A stretch of 64,000 nucleotides of DNA from Luminiphilus syltensis NOR5-1B (GTDB taxonomy: Bacteria; Pseudomonadota; Gammaproteobacteria; Pseudomonadales; Halieaceae), in assembly GCF_000158175.1 (NCBI RefSeq), contig NZ_DS999411.1, forward strand, positions 1,650,964-1,714,963, written 5' to 3'. A program made the position numbers and the translations under genes. Shown here piece by piece: positions 39,086-50,832 of the stretch (the stretch's first letter is position 1; each line of letters starts with the position of its first letter). The notes below the pieces were generated by a model. That model had not been told where the DNA came from. It was given only the letters and a program-made list of their open reading frames with translations, and searched no databases.

Positions 39086-41041
39086 TTATTGGCGGTCGGC
39101 GATCAAATGGCCACCGGCATCCAGCAGTCGATTGGGTATCGGGCAGTCGATAACCGCCCCTATGGCCTTGATCAGCGTTAGTTCGGCCGGCGACAGTCGA
39201 TCATCTGCCGTGGCAACCGCCTCCAGCGCCCTGAGCACATCGACTTTGAGCAGGGGGTAGCAATCAGCCAGACGATCGATGGCGCGCCCAAATTGGGCAA
39301 CGCCCAAAGCCTCGGTGTCAGGCAGATCCAGGCGCATTCCCAGTGATTTCACACCGCGTTCGAAGGCCGTCCGGGTATCGTCGTCGCTGAGGGTTGCCAG
39401 CGTTCCAAGCGCTACTGCGAGGCTGTCTTTAACGAGTCTCAGCTTTCGATATCGGGGCTTTGACGGACTCACCTGGGCCAGTTCGGGATCAAGATAGTGG
39501 CGCACCAACTGATACAGGGACCACTCGAACAAAGTGATTTCGCCATCGGCACGAATCATTCCCAGCATGAGTCGCTTGAACCTACGGTACTGCGCCGGCG
39601 ACATCAGCTTCAGCGCGGGCAGGCACAGCTCAACCAGCGGCAGTCGCAATTGGGGCTCCAAATCAGATAGATCTTCACCGTGTTGGGCCGCGAGATCAGA
39701 CAGACCCCTGAAGCCCGCCTGATCAATCAAAGCCTGCTGCTTCTCGCTATGCCGCTCGTTACACCAGAGCAGACCCAGTAGTAGGGCCATGGCACCCAGG
39801 GGATCTTCGGCGGCGGCAATAACTCCCTCGGCGAGGCGCAGTGGGCGTTCTTCCAACGGAATCCCGACTTCCACCGCGACAGGTGCCGCGTCCAGATCTA
39901 TGGGGTCCAGAAGGGTGCCGGTTACACCGGCGGCCACCAGTGCCCGGCGGGCCTGGTCCGCCCGGGATTCCCGACTGCCATCGGGTTCCAGACTGCGATG
40001 GTCAGGACGTCTGTGGATGAAATCGCCATCCCAACGGGGGTCAAGGCGTTGAATGCGCTCTGCCAACGGCGGGTGCGTGGCAAATAGCAACCAGAGCCGA
40101 TGTTTTACCTGGGCAAAGAACAGATGCGAGAGCTCCTCGGCCCGCGCGCTGTGAACCAGCGTACCGGGCGTATAGCCGCCAATCACTTTGAGTGCATCGC
40201 CAATGCCGTCCGGATTGCGTGTGAATTGCACGGCGGAGGCATCCGCGAGGTACTCCTTTTGCTGGCTGACGGCGGATTTTATGAGGCCGGCAATCAATCC
40301 ACCCAAATAGCCGATGACCATAAGGCCGACACCCAGTGCCAGAAGACCTGCCTGGCTTTCCCGGTTTTTTTTTCGTGTGCTGTAAACGGCACGGTGCGCG
40401 CCGCCGCGTAACAACAAGCTACCAATATCACCCATGAAGGTGATGCCGCGCATCATTGCCGCCATGCGGATGCTGAGTCGCATATCGCCATTGAGAATAT
40501 GGCTGAATTCATGGCCGATGACGCCTTGCAGCTCCTCTCGGGTCAAATGCACCATGGCGCCACGGGTGATTGCGATCACCGCGTTGGCTGGCGTGATACC
40601 GGCTGCAAACGCATTGATGCCCCGTTCATCGTCGAGAATATAGAGCGGTGGGACCGGTATATTGGCGGCGAGTGCCAGCTCCTGCACGATATTCTGGGCG
40701 CGACGCTCGGCGTTGTTGTCAGAGGAGGGCAGTGCGGGGCGGGCTCCCAGCGCCTCCGCCACAGGCTTTCCACCCTCTGCAAAACGCCACCAATTCACCG
40801 CGACGACGCTGCCGATGATGGCTGAAACCGCGAGGCCGCAGGTCGCGAAGAGTGACCAGTCGATAGTGGCCATGATGCCGGCCAGTGGGCTCCCTTGGGT
40901 GTGTTGCATCTCCTGATAGAACAGAGTGCCCATGACGAGCAGATTTACCAGGGTTATCAGGGCTATGACCGCAAGAATAAAAAGCAGGACCAGTAGCCGG
41001 GTATTGCGCCGGGCCAGGTCCTGTTCGCGAAAGAAATCCAA
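39086..41041 (-). CDS. M48-family membrane metalloprotease with TerB-like C-terminal region
   Basis: The 651-residue protein is more than twice the length of HtpX. Two hydrophobic helices precede the protease domain, with the zinc motif in VIGHEFSHILNGDMRLS and the third ligand Glu further on at SQQKEYLADASAVQFTR. Two more hydrophobic segments follow the zinc motif. The C-terminal 350 residues are unlike HtpX: two acidic helical units (LMLGMIRADGEITLFEWSLY and LEAVATADDRLSPAELTLIK) resemble TerB repeats. It is 24 bases downstream of lemA, a common pairing. It is probably a membrane-protein quality-control peptidase. Confidence 0.88.
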   Translation of the reverse strand: MDFFREQDLARRNTRLLVLLFILAVIALITLVNLLVMGTLFYQEMQHTQGSPLAGIMATIDWSLFATCGLAVSAIIGSVVAVNWWRFAEGGKPVAEALGARPALPSSDNNAERRAQNIVQELALAANIPVPPLYILDDERGINAFAAGITPANAVIAITRGAMVHLTREELQGVIGHEFSHILNGDMRLSIRMAAMMRGITFMGDIGSLLLRGGAHRAVYSTRKKNRESQAGLLALGVGLMVIGYLGGLIAGLIKSAVSQQKEYLADASAVQFTRNPDGIGDALKVIGGYTPGTLVHSARAEELSHLFFAQVKHRLWLLFATHPPLAERIQRLDPRWDGDFIHRRPDHRSLEPDGSRESRADQARRALVAAGVTGTLLDPIDLDAAPVAVEVGIPLEERPLRLAEGVIAAAEDPLGAMALLLGLLWCNERHSEKQQALIDQAGFRGLSDLAAQHGEDLSDLEPQLRLPLVELCLPALKLMSPAQYRRFKRLMLGMIRADGEITLFEWSLYQLVRHYLDPELAQVSPSKPRYRKLRLVKDSLAVALGTLATLSDDDTRTAFERGVKSLGMRLDLPDTEALGVAQFGRAIDRLADCYPLLKVDVLRALEAVATADDRLSPAELTLIKAIGAVIDCPIPNRLLDAGGHLIADRQ

Positions 41042-41065
41042 TGGGCAGCCAGGCAGTGCCCAGGT

Positions 41066-41665
41066 TTAGGAGAAGCTGACTGTCGGTGCCGCCTGAATAG
41101 CGGCGCTGTCTTCAAATTCCAGTAGTTCGGCATCGGTTCGGTGGCCGAAGAATCCGGCAAACAGTACAGGCGGAAAGCTCTGGCGATAGGTGTTGTAGGC
41201 CATCACCGCATCGTTAAAGCCCTGTCGGGCAAAGGACACCCGATTTTCTGTGGTCGTAATCTCCTCCGAGAGCTGCTGCATGTTTGCACTCGCTTTCAGG
41301 TCGGGGTAGGCCTCCATAACGACGTTGAGCTTGCCTAGTGCTCCGGTCAACGCGGTTTCGGCGCCGGCAAGTTTGCCAATCGAGGCATTATCAATGTTGC
41401 CGCCGCCGAGGCTTTGCAGAATGGATGACGCTTCGTTTCGTGCCTCGATCACTGCCTCGAGCGTCTCCCGCTCGTGGTTCAGGTAACCCTTGGCGGTTTC
41501 AACTAAGTTGGGGATGAGGTCGTGACGCCGTTTTAACTGTACTTCGATCTGCGCGAAAGCATTCTTGTAACGGTTGGCGAGTGTCACGAGCTGGTTGTAA
41601 ATCGAGATGATGATCACGGCCACCACAAACAGGGTGACCAGTATGCCGATGCCGAAATTGCTCAT
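41066..41665 (-). CDS. LemA family protein
   Basis: The 199-residue protein has an N-terminal transmembrane helix (about 5-26) and a helical-bundle domain with family motifs YNQLVTLANRYKNAFAQIEV, LKRRHDLIPNLVETAKGYL and AYPDLKASANMQQLSEEITT. FARQGFNDAVMAYNTYRQSF is near the end. The function is unknown; LemA is often encoded beside M48 peptidases, as it is here, so the two probably act together. Confidence 0.93.
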   Translation of the reverse strand: MSNFGIGILVTLFVVAVIIISIYNQLVTLANRYKNAFAQIEVQLKRRHDLIPNLVETAKGYLNHERETLEAVIEARNEASSILQSLGGGNIDNASIGKLAGAETALTGALGKLNVVMEAYPDLKASANMQQLSEEITTTENRVSFARQGFNDAVMAYNTYRQSFPPVLFAGFFGHRTDAELLEFEDSAAIQAAPTVSFS

Positions 41666-41848
41666 TTTTCAACTCCTCCCAGGTTCTGCCGGTCATTGTA
41701 GCCCCAGCCTACCCCGTCCCAGTAGATCTTTTTGGCTCCCAGATTTACCGCGTGATCTACACGTGCTTCAGCGCACTGTTTCACGGTATGATCCGAGGAT
41801 GACTTCTCTACTTCCCGGAGAAATCCTTGCTGCGGTTTGCTGGTTACT

Positions 41849-43273
41849 ATGACTGAAGAGTCCATCTTCGACGAGATGTGGGGGCGCGATGAGCGTCTTC
41901 GCCGTCCTTACAAGCGTTTTAACGATTGGCTTGAGAAAGAGGACTCAAAAACGCTTCGCGCCAAACAGCGCGAGGCCGATGATTTATTTCGCCTGACCGG
42001 TATTACGTTCAACGTTTATGGCCGTGCAGAAGCCGAAGAGCGCCTGATTCCTTTCGATATCGTTCCCCGAATTATCACCGGTCGGGAGTGGCAGCGATTG
42101 AGTCGTGGTATCGAGCAGCGTGTTCGCGCCATCAATGCTTTCCTCTACGATATTTATCATCGTCAGGAAATTGTTCGCGCCGGTCGTATTCCCGAGGAAA
42201 TGATCAGCAACAATGCGGCTTTTCTGCCGCAAATGCTTGGTGTGAACCCTCCTGGAGGTGTTTATACACATATTGTAGGCATCGACCTGGTCAGAACCGG
42301 TCCGGACCAGTTTTATGTCTTGGAAGACAACGCCAGAACGCCCTCGGGTGTGAGCTACATGCTCGAAAACCGCGAGACCATGCTGCAGATGTTTCCCGAA
42401 CTATTCCTCAAAAATCGTGTGCAGCCCGTGGAAAACTATCCTGGCGACCTGCGTCGCTCTCTGGCCGCCTGTGCGCCGAGTGGTGCTGCTGATGCTCCCG
42501 TTGTTGCGGTTTTAACGCCCGGTATCTTTAACTCGGCCTACTACGAGCACGCATTTTTGGCCGATCAAATGGGCGTCGAACTGGTTGAAGGCCATGATTT
42601 GCGCATTGTCGATGGCCGTGTGGCGATGCGTACTACCCGCGGTTATCAGCCGATCGACGTGATTTATCGTCGAATCGATGATGATTTCCTCGATCCGCTC
42701 AATTTCAACCCCGAGAGTCAGCTTGGTGTGCCCGGGATTATGGATGTTTATCGCGCGGGCCGGATTACCATTGCCAATGCACCGGGGACCGGTATTGCCG
42801 ACGACAAGGCGATCTACAGTTACATGCCGGAGATTGTTGAATTTTATACCGGTGAGCAGCCCATACTCGAGAACGTGCCAACCTGGCGCTGCTCGGAGCC
42901 GGATGCTCTCGCTTATGTCCTTGATCATTTGAGTGAACTGGTGGTGAAGGAAGTCCACGGTTCGGGCGGTTATGGCATGTTGATTGGCCCTACGGCGACC
43001 AAGAAAGATCTGGCGGCGTTCCGCAACAAACTGAAAGCGCGGCCGTCCAATTACATCGCGCAACCGACGCTGTCGCTATCGACGGTTCCCGTGTTTACCA
43101 ACCGCGGTCTTGCACCGCGTCATGTCGATCTCAGGCCCTATGTTCTGGTCAGCCCAGGGGGTATCCGTATTACACCTGGGGGGTTGACGCGGGTGGCGCT
43201 GAAGAAGGGCTCGCTGGTGGTGAATAGCTCGCAGGGTGGTGGAACCAAAGACACCTGGGTTCTGGAAGACTGA
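41849..43273 (+). CDS. Circularly permuted type 2 ATP-grasp protein
   Basis: The 474-residue protein has the permuted ATP-grasp layout: a DUF404/407-like start (EMWGRDERLRRPYKRFNDWL, FDIVPRIITGREWQRLSRGI), then QFYVLEDNARTPSGVSYMLE with the metal-binding acidic residues, and KEVHGSGGYGMLIGP as a nucleotide loop. Such enzymes are predicted amide-bond or peptide ligases. It overlaps the next gene at TGATG and starts a four-gene run with alpha-E, transglutaminase and Anbu. The ATG at 41849 matches the usual N-terminus; the ribosome-binding site is weak. Confidence 0.9.
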   Translation: MTEESIFDEMWGRDERLRRPYKRFNDWLEKEDSKTLRAKQREADDLFRLTGITFNVYGRAEAEERLIPFDIVPRIITGREWQRLSRGIEQRVRAINAFLYDIYHRQEIVRAGRIPEEMISNNAAFLPQMLGVNPPGGVYTHIVGIDLVRTGPDQFYVLEDNARTPSGVSYMLENRETMLQMFPELFLKNRVQPVENYPGDLRRSLAACAPSGAADAPVVAVLTPGIFNSAYYEHAFLADQMGVELVEGHDLRIVDGRVAMRTTRGYQPIDVIYRRIDDDFLDPLNFNPESQLGVPGIMDVYRAGRITIANAPGTGIADDKAIYSYMPEIVEFYTGEQPILENVPTWRCSEPDALAYVLDHLSELVVKEVHGSGGYGMLIGPTATKKDLAAFRNKLKARPSNYIAQPTLSLSTVPVFTNRGLAPRHVDLRPYVLVSPGGIRITPGGLTRVALKKGSLVVNSSQGGGTKDTWVLED

Positions 43274-44214
43274 TGCTGGGTAAAACTGCGAATGGTCTGT
43301 TTTGGATGTATCGGTTGCTCGAGCGCGCCGACTGCACCGCACGACTGGTCGAGACTGGCCAGCGAATCGCGCTGACCCGTTCGGGTACCCGAGACGATGA
43401 ATGGCGTTCAGTATTACTCTCGGCAGGGAGTTTTGAGGGTTTCAGGAAGTACGAGGAGGACCTGACCAAGACGGCCGCGGTGGACTGGCTGATGCGGTCC
43501 AAGGACAACCCGTCCTCGGTACTCTCCTGCATCTCTAATGCGCGCCAGAATGCAAGAATGGTGCGTACGGCATTAACCCCCGAAGTCTGGGAGGCCACCA
43601 ACTACGCGTATATGCGGGTTCGTGAGCTGCTTGCGCGAAAGCTCAGTGAGCGCGAGGTGCCACCGGTGCTCGATAAGGTCCGCGACCTGGCTTCTCTTGT
43701 GCAGGGCGCGACACACAACACCATGTTGCGTAATGACATCTACGATTTCACCCAGTTGGGCACTTTTCTGGAGCGTGCCGATAACACGGCTCGCATTCTC
43801 GATGTGAAATACTACGTGCTGTTGCCTTCGGTTGCTGCGGTTGGATCCTCCCTCGATAACGTGCAGTGGGATACTATTTTGCGATCGGTATCTGCCCATG
43901 GTGGATTCAGGATGCAGCACAGTAGCGCGGTGGGGCCCCGGGAGATTGCCCGCTTTGTCATTCTCGACAAGCAAATGCCACGAAGTCTGGCATTTTGTGC
44001 CCGGCGCTTGCGCCGAAACCTTGAAAGACTGCGTGACCAATACGGGTTAGTGAAGCCCTCGCTAGCCATGGCGAGCGACCTCGATGAGTTTTATAACGTC
44101 AACGATATCGATACCATTTTTGAGTTCGGCCTGCATGAGCATACGCAACAGACACTCGGTGAGATAACGGCTCTCGGGTTTCAAATTGAACAGGACTACC
44201 GATTCTATGAGTAA
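43273..44214 (+). CDS. Alpha-E domain protein
   Basis: The 313-residue all-alpha protein has the alpha-E (DUF403) signature: MLGKTANGLFWMYRLLERAD, the central DFTQLGTFLERADNTARILD with conserved Glu-Arg-Ala-Asp, and a C-terminal QDYRFYE-like end. The family always neighbours the permuted ATP-grasp protein, sometimes fused to it, and is assumed to be its partner. Its start overlaps the ATP-grasp stop. Confidence 0.92.
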   Translation: MLGKTANGLFWMYRLLERADCTARLVETGQRIALTRSGTRDDEWRSVLLSAGSFEGFRKYEEDLTKTAAVDWLMRSKDNPSSVLSCISNARQNARMVRTALTPEVWEATNYAYMRVRELLARKLSEREVPPVLDKVRDLASLVQGATHNTMLRNDIYDFTQLGTFLERADNTARILDVKYYVLLPSVAAVGSSLDNVQWDTILRSVSAHGGFRMQHSSAVGPREIARFVILDKQMPRSLAFCARRLRRNLERLRDQYGLVKPSLAMASDLDEFYNVNDIDTIFEFGLHEHTQQTLGEITALGFQIEQDYRFYE

Positions 44215-44217
44215 TTG

Positions 44218-45015
44218 ATGCGCCTGAAGATTCGCCATGAGACCCGATATCATTTTGATTCGCCGGTGACCTACGCCTTACAGCAATTGCGTAAGACGCC
44301 GCGAAATATCAATGGACAGCAGGTCCTGTCCTGGAGCACGACGATCGAGGGTGGGGCCAAGGAGCTTATTTTCGAGGATCACCACCGCAACATCGTCGAG
44401 TTGATCAGTTTTGGTAGCGACACTCACGAGATGATTGTCACCAGTGAAGGTGAGGTTGAGCGGGAAGACATCCACGGTATAACCGGCAAGCAAAGTGCAC
44501 CGGCACCGATGTGGTATTTCCTGAAACCGACCACCCTGACACGTTGTGGTCCCGGTATTCGTGCACTTGTTAAACAATTCAAGGGAATGGAAGGGCTGGA
44601 GGCGATGCACGCGTTGTCGGTGGCGGTGCGCGATGCCGTGGCCTACGAGAAAAAGGTGTCATTAATGGAATGGGACGCAGAGGCAGTTCTGGCCGAGGGC
44701 CGCGGGGTCTGTCAGGATCACGCCCACGTTTTTATAGCCGCTGCGCGAGAAATGGGCTATCCGGCAAGATACATATCGGGCTATCTCAGCCTGGATGGTA
44801 TGGAAGACCAGGAGGCCATGCATGCCTGGGTCGAGGCCTTTGTGGGCGATCTCGGCTGGGTGGGGTTCGACGTTTCCAATGTTATTTCTCCTGACAAACG
44901 TTATGTCACGGTCGCCGTCGGCAACGACTATAGCGAAGCGGCGCCGGTCCGCGGAATGCAAATCGGAGGCGAGGGTGAGACCCTTACCGTCGATATTAGT
45001 GTGACGCAGCAGTGA
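44218..45015 (+). CDS. Transglutaminase-like cysteine protease family protein
   Basis: The 265-residue protein has the N-terminal beta domain of bacterial transglutaminase-like proteins (MRLKIRHETRYHFDSPVTYA) and the catalytic core: Cys in EGRGVCQDHAHVFIAAAREM, His in EAMHAWVEAFVG, Asp in GWVGFDVSNV. Such proteins probably hydrolyse or transfer peptide amides. It starts two or three bases after the alpha-E stop and is followed 14 bases later by Anbu. The ATG at 44218 is preferred to the TTG directly before it. Confidence 0.93.
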   Translation: MRLKIRHETRYHFDSPVTYALQQLRKTPRNINGQQVLSWSTTIEGGAKELIFEDHHRNIVELISFGSDTHEMIVTSEGEVEREDIHGITGKQSAPAPMWYFLKPTTLTRCGPGIRALVKQFKGMEGLEAMHALSVAVRDAVAYEKKVSLMEWDAEAVLAEGRGVCQDHAHVFIAAAREMGYPARYISGYLSLDGMEDQEAMHAWVEAFVGDLGWVGFDVSNVISPDKRYVTVAVGNDYSEAAPVRGMQIGGEGETLTVDISVTQQ

Positions 45016-45028
45016 GGGAACTGCGGCG

Positions 45029-47573
<2,545 letters not shown>

Positions 47574-47603
47574 GTAGACTATGGCGGCTCCGCCGGCACG
47601 GCA

Positions 47604-47654
47604 CCGGATTACGCGAGCAGTTCAAAGGACAGTCGTCTGCCTCACCGACTTCAA
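47604..47654. repeat. Dispersed repeat, copy 2 (51 bases)
   Basis: This copy matches 23815-23865 at 44 of 51 positions. It is also between convergent genes (pgm and the RND permease), 30 bases after the pgm stop, and is preceded by a GC hairpin (GGCGG-ct-CCGCC, 47583-47594). Confidence 0.75.
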
Positions 47655-47664
47655 AACAGAGGAG

Positions 47665-50600
47665 CTACTGGCCCGAAGCATCGCTGCCAGGACGCGGATC
47701 GTCCGAGTGGCGCCGGGCAAAGACGAAGGCTTTGCGAATATCCTGCGCGACGTAATACAGGGTGGGGACCAGGAACAGGGTGACGGCTGTAGAGAAGAAA
47801 ATTCCAAACGCGACCGATGTTGCCATGGGCTTGACGAACTGCGCCTGAATCGAGGTCTCAAGCTGTATCGGCAGCAGACCGATGAAGGTGGTCAGCGAAG
47901 TGAGGATCACTGCGCGGAAACGTGTTGGACCCGCTTCCAGCACCGCCGACTTCCAGTCATGGCCCTCATCGATGTAATGGTTAATGAAATCCACCATGAC
48001 AAGGCTGTCATTGACGACTACACCAACCAAGCCAATGATCCCGATGGCTGACAGAATGCTTACGTCCATCCCCAGAATCAGATGTCCAAGGAAAGCACCG
48101 GTGACACCGAAAGGAATCACCGACATGATCAGCAAGGGCTCGATATAACTTTTGAGTGGAATCGCCAGCGCCGCATAGATCAATAACAACACCAGAATGC
48201 CGCCGTAAAGCAGGCCTTTGGAGGTGTCCCGCTGTTCTTCGACCTCGCCGGCAACTTCGTAGCGAACCGAGGGGTGCCGACTCAGAATCTCCGGCAGCAG
48301 CGAGCTTTCGACAAGGCGCATGACCTCGCTGGACGCGGTCAGTGTTTTATCGATATCGGCACGCACGTTAACCACGCGGGACAGGTCGATCCGATTAATG
48401 ACACTGAGCCCCGACTGCTCGCGCGCGTTGCCCACGACCGAAAACGGTACCCGGCGTCCATCGGGAAGGTTAATCCACAGGGAGTTCAGGGTTTCAACCT
48501 GACTGCGATCCTCTTCAGGAAGGCGCACGTAGACGCGCACTTCGTCGCGACCGCGCTGCACGCGCTGCACTTCGGCGCCAAAGAAAGCCTGACGTACCTG
48601 TCGCGCGAGTTCGACATCGCTCAGGCCAAGAGCCTCACCTTCGTTGGTGACCTTGATATCCAGCTCGCGACCACCGGCGTTAAAGCTGTCGCGGATGTCG
48701 CGGACACCTGTGATTTGTGCGAGTTGCAGCTTCAGTTCGCTGGCGGCCTGGCGAAGTTGTTCGAGATCTCGCCCGGAAAGCTGGATGTCAATGGGCGTCC
48801 CCCCTGGGCCCGCCGCCGCGTTCAACTGAAAAGACCGCACACCCTCAAGACGTCCGAGCGCATCGCGCAGCCACTGTCCCAGCTCGCCCGAGTCGATATC
48901 CCGTTCCTCGCTAACGATCAGCTCGATCTCGATCGAGGCCGACGTATCGGATTCGGAGAGGACGGCAAGCGTTTTGATGACATCCCGACCCTCCGGATCC
49001 TGATCGCGAAAGCGTTCATTCATGACACCGGCGGCATCGCTGATCTCCCGCGCGTATCGATGAGTTTTCTGCCAAGGGGTGCCCTGCGGCATTTCGAGGG
49101 AGATCGAAATAAAATCTGACGGTACTGATGGGAAAAAGGTAACCCGTAAAATGCCTGATGGAATCAGCGACAGGCAGATGATCAGACCCGCAAGAAACAG
49201 TGCCACCGTGGTGTAGCGATTACCTACGGCCAGGGAAAGTAAACGACGGTAGGGGCCCTGAGCGACGGCAATCATGGTTTGTGCAATACCATTCTGCCAC
49301 TGCTTGATGCGCCCTGGATTTTTTTGTTCCTTGTGGAGCTTGATATGACGCAGGTGTGCGGGCAGTACCAGTTTGGTTTCAACCAGCGAAAACAACACAC
49401 AAAGAATGACCACCCAGCCCAGTTGCGAGAGGATCCGCGCAAAGCCCTCGGTGAGAAACAGACTGGGTCCAAAGGCTACCGCGGTTGTCAGTGCACCAAA
49501 AATGGTGGCGGTCGCGACCCGGTGAACTCCACCGATGACACTGTCCAGACCGGATCCACCGCGCTCAATACTCGAATACACACTTTCGGCAGTGACGATG
49601 GCATCGTCGACCAACAAACCCAGTACAAGTATAAATCCGAACACCGACAGCACATTGATGGAGACAGGCAGTCCCAATAACTGAATGGTGGCAAGACAGC
49701 CGAGAACGGCGAAAGGCAGTCCGATGACCACCCAGAAAGCGAGGGCAAGATCGAGGAACAGGGCCAGCGCAATAATCACCAGAACGGCGCCCTGTGCCGC
49801 ATTGCGTAACATCAGGTTAATCCGGCCGCGCAATACTCGACTAGCGTCACCCCACGCTTCTATATTCACACCCTGTGGTAGCTGTAACTGTTTCTCGGCG
49901 ACGTATTCGCGCAGCCGTCGGGTGATATCGAGTACGTTCTGGTCGCCCACGCGATCGATAACAAAGGTGAGGCCCGGCTCGCCATTGATCAGCGACAGCA
50001 CCGGCTGGTCGGTGAAGCCATCGCGGATATCGGCAATATCTCCCAGTCGGAGACTGGTGCCATCGGTGCGGCTGATCAGGGTCATTTGTGAAAAGTCGCG
50101 CCCGACGTAGGCCTGGGAGCTTGATCGCAGCGATATGGAACCGCCATCGGTGCGAAGCTGGCCTCCGGGCAAGTCCTGGGATTGCTGTTGGATGATCCTG
50201 ACCACGTCATCGAAGGTCAGGTTATAGCGGCGCAGTTTCTCGTCCGAGAGCTCAATGGAGATCTCGTAGTCCCGCTCACCCGATACATCGATTTCGGATA
50301 TATCACCCAGCGCGAGAATTTCCTCGCGCACCTGTTCACCGAGTTCTTTCAGTTTTGTCGGGTCGATATCGCCGGCAAGACTGACCCGCATCGCGCGACT
50401 GGTGGATTCCACCTCCTCAACAATGGGCTCCTCGGCATCCCGGGGGAAAGATGAAATACCATCTACCCGAACCTTGGCGAGGTTGACGGCCTTGGCCATA
50501 TCGCTGCCCGGTTCCATGAGAACGGTGACGATACCGACGCTTTCCCGGGCCTCACTGCGTATTTCCTTGATGCCGATGATGTCACGCACGGCTTCCTCAA

Positions 50601-50832
50601 TACGCAGAATAATACCGCGCTCAACCTCCTCGGGTGAGCTGCCGGGGTAGGGCACTGTTACCGTAAAAGTCTCGGTTGGGAACGTTGGAAAGACCTCTTT
50701 GTCCAGGGTCTGGATCGCGAACAGGCCTGTCACGGCAACGATCACCAGGAGCAGGTTGGCGGCTACCGGGTTGGCGGCCATCCAGGCTACGGGGCCCGTT
50801 CGTTTTACGCCATTGTCGTTATTCATTGGCAA
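47665..50832 (-). CDS. RND efflux transporter permease
   Basis: The 1055-residue inner-membrane pump of the AcrB-like family has twelve predicted helices and two large periplasmic loops. The start has ANPVAANLLLVIVAVTGLFA and the first-loop pattern VTVPYPGSSPEEVERGI. The proton-relay Asp pair in helix 4 is seen in LVLGLLVDDAIVTAESVYSS (about residue 410). The second half repeats the fold (IGIIGLVGVVVNDSLVMVDF). The gene overlaps its adaptor gene by 14 bases. Substrates cannot be predicted; the adaptor reading frame is broken, so function depends on whether that break is real. Confidence 0.93.
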   Translation of the reverse strand: MPMNNDNGVKRTGPVAWMAANPVAANLLLVIVAVTGLFAIQTLDKEVFPTFPTETFTVTVPYPGSSPEEVERGIILRIEEAVRDIIGIKEIRSEARESVGIVTVLMEPGSDMAKAVNLAKVRVDGISSFPRDAEEPIVEEVESTSRAMRVSLAGDIDPTKLKELGEQVREEILALGDISEIDVSGERDYEISIELSDEKLRRYNLTFDDVVRIIQQQSQDLPGGQLRTDGGSISLRSSSQAYVGRDFSQMTLISRTDGTSLRLGDIADIRDGFTDQPVLSLINGEPGLTFVIDRVGDQNVLDITRRLREYVAEKQLQLPQGVNIEAWGDASRVLRGRINLMLRNAAQGAVLVIIALALFLDLALAFWVVIGLPFAVLGCLATIQLLGLPVSINVLSVFGFILVLGLLVDDAIVTAESVYSSIERGGSGLDSVIGGVHRVATATIFGALTTAVAFGPSLFLTEGFARILSQLGWVVILCVLFSLVETKLVLPAHLRHIKLHKEQKNPGRIKQWQNGIAQTMIAVAQGPYRRLLSLAVGNRYTTVALFLAGLIICLSLIPSGILRVTFFPSVPSDFISISLEMPQGTPWQKTHRYAREISDAAGVMNERFRDQDPEGRDVIKTLAVLSESDTSASIEIELIVSEERDIDSGELGQWLRDALGRLEGVRSFQLNAAAGPGGTPIDIQLSGRDLEQLRQAASELKLQLAQITGVRDIRDSFNAGGRELDIKVTNEGEALGLSDVELARQVRQAFFGAEVQRVQRGRDEVRVYVRLPEEDRSQVETLNSLWINLPDGRRVPFSVVGNAREQSGLSVINRIDLSRVVNVRADIDKTLTASSEVMRLVESSLLPEILSRHPSVRYEVAGEVEEQRDTSKGLLYGGILVLLLIYAALAIPLKSYIEPLLIMSVIPFGVTGAFLGHLILGMDVSILSAIGIIGLVGVVVNDSLVMVDFINHYIDEGHDWKSAVLEAGPTRFRAVILTSLTTFIGLLPIQLETSIQAQFVKPMATSVAFGIFFSTAVTLFLVPTLYYVAQDIRKAFVFARRHSDDPRPGSDASGQ

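Noticed and set aside
41662-41865. 67-codon minus-strand frame before lemA
   Set aside because: It is short, overlaps the ATP-grasp start and the lemA start, and has no ribosome-binding site.
47581-48051. Plus-strand 156-codon frame covering the second repeat copy
   Set aside because: Most of it is antisense to the RND permease; only the first 25 codons are non-coding sequence.
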